34,886 bases of DNA from Spirogloea muscicola (Eukaryota > Streptophyta > Zygnematophyceae > Spirogloeales > Spirogloeaceae): assembly GCA_009602725.1 (NCBI GenBank), contig WELB01000001.1, forward strand, positions 1,230,803 to 1,265,688, read 5' to 3'. Under the pieces are notes generated by a model. That model saw nothing but the letters and a program-made list of their open reading frames with translations. It did not search any database and was not told the origin of the DNA. The translations under genes and the position numbers were made by a program. Shown here in pieces: positions 29,801-34,886 of the stretch; the first letter of the stretch is position 1; every line of letters starts with the position of its first letter.

Positions 29801-32222
29801 CCATCAGCAGGCCAGCTAGGCCCAAGCTCACACCACCTCGAGGGCCAGGTGGTGGAGCTAAAGCCATGAACGGCTGGCAAGTGGAGATTGCAGTAGCTGG
29901 CGAGGAGAGATCCTTTGTCACTGTAGTAGGAGAGACTGACAATGTTGACCAGCCGCAGGAGCAGCAAGACATGCCCAGCCAGAGCTCTGGGGAGTGTACA
30001 CCAGCACAAGGGGAGTCCCTGATGAGCCCCACCCGCCCTGTAGCAACTGGCAGCAGCTGGCATGAGACTGTGGGGGATGGTGCAGTTGCTGCAGTGCCAG
30101 ATGGCGATGTCCGAGGCACCATGCAGCATAGCACCAGCAAGCTACCTCCCAATCAGCAGGTCACCTCACCTGCTGAGTCTGGACAAGCAGTTCGCAGCAA
30201 GGAGCAAGCCCTACTTGATAGCTGCTCTAGCTCGTCAGGAGCGATGAGCTTGCATGCTCCCCAAGGACTAGGTGCACAGGCAGAGAAGGAACATCTCCAG
30301 GAGCGTGGACACGATTTTCCTGTTGAAGATGTATCGGGCACTCAGAGAAGCACAGCCAATGTGACCCCTGCATGGTATCGACTATATCTCAGACTGATTC
30401 GTGCAGACTGCTGCTTCATAGATGCAGACAAGCCGTGTCTTCTTCGCACTCAAGTAACCCATGCATAAATGCAGCACAGTGTGGCCATCTGCAAACTGAC
30501 TGTTTACATGGTTGTGTGCTCTTATGCAGTGATTTTCATCAGCATAACCAATTAATTCCCAGCTTGTCTGAAGACCCAAAGTCATGGGCAACTGAGCGCA
30601 GCACTATAGAGAAGTACCTCGCACGTCTCACGCAGCAACAGGAGGAGATGGTGAACCTCTTGCAGGTTATCTTCCAGCAAAATCTCTTTGGCACCAGTGG
30701 TGTTGCAATATACAATGCGTCTGGATTGAGTCACTCAAGTGCTTTTCGCACACAAAGCGGGCAGCTTGTGACACTGCACTCAATATGGAATACTATAAGA
30801 TCTTCCTTCAATGCATTCCTTAAGTGTGGCAGTCTCCTCACACTGTTACATTTGATGTCTGAGTCCAGATGACAACCATGTCTTAGGATAAGTTGCTGCC
30901 TGCAAGTATTGCATCATCTTGGCAGTACAGTTGCAGTCCATCCTTCCTCTTCAGAGGTAGAAAGTAAGCACCTCAGTTTATTGCCTTGGATGTCTTTGCT
31001 CAGAGGTATATGAGGAGCACAGAAGATGCTCTCGGGGGGATGGAAACCCGCCTTCGGGGGTTGGAGCGCACAATTGAGCACCTGAATCGGGACATATCAG
31101 TGCAGACTGCCACCGCACAGAAGGTGCTGCTGTCCCCACAATTGCATGAGAATCTTGGAAGTCTTCGACAAGAGCAGCACGATGTTGTGATGCCAGAGAG
31201 CCAATCAAGTGCTGGCAGACAGAAGGTTGCTATATGGCATGGGGACAGTATTCAAGAACATGAAGAAGGGAGGTGGTTGAATGTCAGAGGAGGGGTTCGA
31301 GAGGCACCGGTTGTTGGTGGATCCAGACAACGAAAATCGAGAGCACGTTGGTCCTTTGATAGCATGGCGAAGAACGAGGATACTTATCGCGAGTCGGGTA
31401 TGTTTAACATAGACTCTGACAGTCTTGGTTATCTAAGTGGAGTCAAAGCTTCCACTCCGGAGGAAAGGCCACACAGTGGGAATAGAGCCACAGTGGACCT
31501 TGATTTTGGCCATTTGGAGAGGCTACACGACAGATGGCCGGCCATGCAGCCAAGTGTCTGGAGCTGGGCATGGGTTCAGGACCTGGTCAAGAGAGGGGAT
31601 GTGGACTGGGCGTATGCGGAGACACTTCGGATGAACGACAATGGCATACTTGTGAGCCTCATGGGGCGCACGGGGCCAATCATAGGCCAACTTTCTCGGG
31701 AGGTCTTGATGGAGCTCCTGCAGAGGTTGTTGGTGATGCTGCAGGAGAGATCATCAAGAGACCGCGTCTTACCTTGGATGAGTCAGGTGGTGAAGGAGGC
31801 AGACGAGCTCTTGTTGACAGGGTGCCAAAATTGCTTGCATGTCAAGTCCAGCGCAGCAAAAGAAGCTGGATTAAAATCTAGGGATATAACTCGAAGCACC
31901 ATGCCTAGTATCCTAATATCAGGTCGTAGCTGTATGTAGTGGCTGCTTGCCCTACTCCTAGCAGGTTCATGACCTGCTTGATGACGGCCACATCTTCTTC
32001 TGTCTTCTTGTTGCTCAGCTTTCTGAGCTGGTTGCGGAAGGGCATGTCAACTGCAAGGAGCTGGACCCTGCCCTGAAGCTGGACATAGTCGTGAAGCTTC
32101 AGCTTGTGGCAGAGAGCAGCGAAGACGGCGGTGGTTGGGAGAGCCTTGTCAGTGGGCAGTTGGCCGCGGAGCTGGGCAGTGCATGGCTGGGTGACCTACG
32201 AGGCACCTCGAGGCAGCAGTGA
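26887..32222 (+). CDS. TORTIFOLIA1/SPIRAL2-like microtubule-associated protein, complete
   Basis: TOR1/SPR2 proteins bind cortical microtubules and control plus- or minus-end dynamics and directional cell growth. Ten exons: 26887-26979, 27311-27500, 27782-27943, 28472-28704, 28910-29104, 29298-29385 (or 29394), 29597-30374, 30530-30665, 31004-31786 and 32019-32222. All are GT-AG with matching phases; about 953 aa, at the long end for the family. Residues 20-320 are the HEAT-repeat microtubule-binding domain (LQLAFIELKQ, SKLGDRDTQKVAVSELEQIA, RFRDADSSVRDTCAETLG, RPIFEAMSEQ, LCPRVAKLLGSPYF, KPVRDAAIGALEQWK). Exon 7 is a disordered Ser/Pro/Gln-rich linker of about 260 residues. A coiled coil follows (LTQQQEEMVNLLQ; ALGGMETRLRGLERTIEHLN). 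The conserved C-terminal domain covers about 809-953 (VWSWAWVQDLVKRGDVDWAY, SLMGRTGPIIGQLSREVLME, LDPALKLDIVVKLQ). Identification is firm; the exon 6 donor is ambiguous by 9 bases. Confidence 0.93.
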
Positions 32223-32850
32223 TGTCTTGTTGGTAAGGCTGAGACAAGCCGGCAACGATGATGACATTTTGAACAAGCAGTGGCGTTGATGAGGGAAGGC
32301 ATGCCTGCTGCACTGATGCAGAACATTCATGCGAGCAAGCCCGACCAAGTGGTGGTCCGACCATTAATGCTAGACGAAGTAGCTCGCCCATCTAGGACAT
32401 TGTTGGCCAAGCGACCACGATGTGGTACAAAGAAACCACACCATACTGAAAGAGAAGGCAGGGTGTTAAGAGCCGTACGACCAAGTGAGCAAGAAAGAGT
32501 GTGCCGCTTGTTTGCTGCTCTGTGTTGTGAGACTTTCAAGCATCCCCGACGCTTCCTCTTCATAGCCAGTAGTGTATCAGGAAGGGCAACAGCAGGCATT
32601 TGATGTCGTGGGAAAGGTCGCGCACCTTGAGGAGGCCATGTTGCTCGGATGGCTCCATCGACCTCACACTTTAGCACACCTAGGGGACTCCTGATACAGC
32701 ATTGGGAGCGAGACAAAACCAATCGCAGAGGCACCTTTCAGGGTCAACAGCAAGCACTATTAAGTGACTTGATTCTGGTTAGCAAGAGATTTGTGTCTGA
32801 GATGCCTTTTGGCATAGCCGTGCGCTCTTAGTGCCTTCGTGCCTTTGAAT
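32223..32850. other. 3' flank of the TORTIFOLIA1-like gene, no gene assigned
   Basis: Probably 3' UTR and intergenic DNA. Overlapping frames of about 107 codons (plus) and 135 codons (minus) exist but neither shows a known domain. One of them could be an unrelated remnant. Confidence 0.4.
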
Positions 32851-32854
32851 TGTG

Positions 32855-33055
32855 TCCTTTATGGGCTGGCATTTCACAGCCCTCGCTCCCTATGTTAATT
32901 ACGTGGCTTTGCAAGAGCCCGTTCTTAGCATAGAGGTTCGCTTCGTGAAGCCCCAGTTCTTTGCACTTTTGCCTGAACTGTGCATTGGCTTGATTAGAAG
33001 AAAAGGCGCGCCCATTGAGGATAGGGGCTGGAAAAGCCAGCCCAAAAAAGAATGA
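32855..33055. repeat. hairpin repeat arms in inverted orientation
   Basis: A plus arm at 32863 (GGGCTGGCATTTCACAGCCC) and a reversed arm at 33003-33055 (GCGCGCCCATTGAGGATA, then GGGCTGGAAAAGCCAGCCC with a perfect 7-bp stem). They face each other about 150 bp apart. Confidence 0.7.
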
Positions 33056-33084
33056 ATGATGCTTGATCTGGCCCCTTTCAACCC

Positions 33085-33545
33085 AGGCGCACCATTGTGC
33101 CCGGAGGGATTTCCTGCATCATTGCGGATGTGGTGACTACCGACTCCAGCGACTCCGCCAACCCCATCAAATCGGCGAAGGAGCAGGGCACGCCGTTGGC
33201 AAGACTGCCAGCGAAAAAGAGCGCAAATATGCGCATCACCCTGCCGGCGATGAGTTTGTGGCGCTGACGATGGTCGTGCACCGGGCGTTCGGCAGTTGTG
33301 GCTGGACCTTCTGCAGCAGCTTGTACGGCGGGCCATTGATCGTAGGCAGGGACAGCAAGATGAGCTGCCCGGCTTCAACGCCCCTGGGTCGCTTCCCAGG
33401 TGTTCCGCATGCAACTACCCAAATCGTTCCAACGGTCCAAGGCTCACGCACTGCACCTGCGGGCAGGCCGCGCTTTGGCTGCTACTTTTGGGTTTCGTTT
33501 GGGTGCCTCTTTTCCAGCTGCAAGTTACTCCAACTTGCGGCTGCT
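33085..33545 (+). mobile_element. LINE C-terminal coding fragment, frameshifted
   Basis: It encodes GHAVGKTASEKERKYAHH, then GDEFVALTMVVHRAFG. After a shift of frame near 33290 it reads LWLDLLQQLVRRAIDRRQG, ELPGFNAPGSLPR and HCTCGQAALW. The block order equals the minus-strand copy at 24045-23490, without the 140-bp insert. The shift and several changes show it is not functional. Confidence 0.7.
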
Positions 33546-33744
33546 GACTCGGGGTTACTAAGCTCCCCCGCTGTAGTCTCTTGCATAGCGGTGTGGTTCA
33601 GGCACATTTCGGCCCTTGGACCTTGTCCATTCTCTCTGCAGCAGGTGTGTCTACCTGCGGCTGCTCAACAGGGGTTAATAAGTGCCTCTTGGCCACTTGA
33701 GTCACTGCGTGCTATAGCGCTTTTCTCTGGCACCTTCGAATCTC

Positions 33745-34115
33745 GTTCATTCATTCTGGGCTGGCGCCACTCACAGCCATCGCCCTCTACTGGAAGTTTC
33801 TTTCTCCTGATTAGTGTTGATTAGTGCCAGTGTCCCTCCAGCGGTCCATGGCCCATGCTCTACATCTGCGTGCTGGCCGTCCTCTCGCTGCGGCCTCTGG
33901 CTTTCGGCAGGGGGATAGTTTTCCGGCAGCTAATCTGTCGGATCTGCGGCTCCTCACTCGTAACTTCTGAGTGATCCATCCTCCCCCTGTGCTGACATGA
34001 CATCTTCAGGCCCCTCTGTAGCTGCTAAACGCTTGTCGGCCCCTCCGAACCCTTGTCAATTCTTTTTGGGCTGGCTTATCACAGCCCTTGCCCCCATTTG
34101 GAGTGCCACTTCTCT
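33745..34115. repeat. hairpin arms flanking a LINE tail
   Basis: Plus arms at 33758 (GGGCTGGCGCCACTCACAGCC) and 34068 (GGGCTGGCTTATCACAGCCC, then TTGCCCCCATTTGGAGTGCC). The second, with its leader CTTGTCAATTCTTTTT, is almost the same as the left arm of the foldback element at 25845. The 33830-33985 LINE tail lies between them. Confidence 0.7.
33828..33985 (+). mobile_element. LINE 3'-terminal coding fragment
   Basis: It encodes SLQRSMAHALHLRAGRPLAA, ASGFRQGDSFPAANL and SDLRLLTRNF, then stops. This gives the likely natural C-terminus of the LINE protein. It aligns with 25640-25765 and 23490-23620 (minus). 5'-truncated. Confidence 0.68.
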
Positions 34116-34202
34116 CAGATTAGCAGCAGGTGATGTACATCTGTCAAGGTACTTTGCCTTTCGTACTCGGCCACTCTGGCCCTCCATCACTCCATCATCA
34201 TC

Positions 34203-34886
34203 GCAGCGTCGAGCGCAGCGCCATCGCCGAGGAGCTGCGAGCGGCCTTCCCGTCCCTCATCCCCTTCTTCCGCCTGGGCTACGGCCAGCCCAGCGACCTT
34301 CTATGGCGGACAGGGAGTGGCGAGATGGAGACGCTGCAGTCGAGGACGGGCACACGCCAGGGGGATCCTCTAGCAGGGTTCTTCTTCGCGCTGGCTCACA
34401 GCCGCGCTCTCAGGGCCACCGCGGCGGCGCACCCCGGCGTCCTTCTGCCGTCCTACGCCGACGACACCACGCTCGTCGGCAGCCCGGGGGAGGTCTCGGC
34501 AGCCACCGTCACCTTCCAGCAGCAGCTGGCCGCCCTTGGCATGACCATCCGCCCGGAGAAGTGTACCGCGTGGTCGCCGCGTGTCCTCCCTGCCGCCTTG
34601 CCCCTGCCGCCTGGGTGCCAAACTCCCCCAAGCGGCCTCACCATCCTTGGGGTCCCGTTCGGCACGCCAGCGTTCGTCGACGGGCAACTGCGCGTCCGCC
34701 TTCAGGAGCACCTCCAGCCAGTGGCCCGCCTCCCCGAGCTGCAGGACATGCAGCTGGCGCTTGCCATGCTCAATCGATGCATTGTGCAGCGTCCTCACTA
34801 CTTGGCGCGGACGACCCCTCCCTGCCCCGCGGTGCTGGCGGCCTACACCACATTCGACACGGGGGTCATGGAGGGCGCGGCGGCCC
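34203..34886 (+). mobile_element. non-LTR retrotransposon (LINE) reverse transcriptase, partial, runs off the window
   Basis: One open frame runs to the window end with no stop. It encodes AIAEELRAAFPSLIPFFRLG, then SRTGTRQGDPLAGFFFALAH (the Q-G-D-P motif of the RT fingers/palm), then LPSYADDTTLVGS, whose Y-A-D-D holds two of the three catalytic aspartates. AALGMTIRPEKC and LTILGVPFG follow, the usual post-palm motifs. The first catalytic block (D-x-x-N-A-F in this group) should lie just upstream, but is replaced by repeat DNA at about 34200 (a stretch like 25213, AGCAGGTGATGTACATCTGTC). The copy is therefore broken at its 5' end. GC content is much higher than in the adjacent repeat DNA. The tail fragments in this window probably derive from the same family. 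It copies its own RNA into DNA at a target nick, but this copy lacks the parts needed. Confidence 0.85.

Noticed and set aside
32280-32734. Frames of 107 (plus) and 135 (minus) codons after the TORTIFOLIA1-like gene
   Set aside because: They overlap on opposite strands with no recognised domain or splice context, so neither could be preferred as a gene.

Overview
This window is nuclear DNA of a green plant. The best lineage evidence is a complete TORTIFOLIA1/SPIRAL2-type microtubule-associated protein gene, a family known from streptophytes, together with plant-type bHLH genes and short exons with introns. I would place it as a streptophyte alga or a bryophyte-grade plant with a repeat-rich genome. 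The species cannot be read from the sequence. One 345-base run of N (15120-15464) and one isolated N after a 93-base A run (5780-5873) are assembly limits.

Layout. (1) 1-2146, plus: the 3' part of a soluble inorganic-pyrophosphatase-like gene with a long low-complexity N-terminal exon. Nearly all catalytic residues are replaced. (2) 2150-5870: a 5-unit minisatellite, then an island of short hairpin (foldback) repeats mixed with 5'-truncated LINE tails, a GC-rich block and the poly-A tract. (3) 5875-6809, plus: a partial gene ending in a helix-loop-helix that resembles LONESOME HIGHWAY-type bHLH proteins but has no basic region. (4) 6810-10124: mostly unassigned, with a few short coding-like stretches. 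(5) 14847-10125, minus: a ten-exon plant bHLH gene whose exon phases all join correctly. (6) 14850-19550: gap plus a second repeat island, including a GC-rich stretch with ten ACGT cores in 300 bp. (7) 23007-20833, minus: a complete seven-exon gene for the methylosome/chloride-channel regulator pICln. (8) 23290-26050: a third repeat island, where a 140-bp short repeat interrupts a LINE copy. (9) 26887-32222, plus: the complete ten-exon TORTIFOLIA1-like gene (about 953 aa). (10) 32850-34886: a fourth repeat island ending in a LINE reverse-transcriptase domain that runs off the window.

The genes do not form one pathway. Host genes (pyrophosphatase fold, two HLH regulators, an RNP-assembly chaperone, a microtubule-associated protein) are separated by islands of LINE debris and hairpin repeats. 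Points that stand out are the pyrophosphatase pseudoenzyme, a foldback/hairpin repeat family with arms of roughly 45-70 bp, a separate 140-bp repeat caught inside a LINE, an ACGT-motif cluster, and apparent GC-AG introns in two genes (two well placed, one less certain). Exon models were built by eye from frame, splice motif and family conservation; no transcript data were available.
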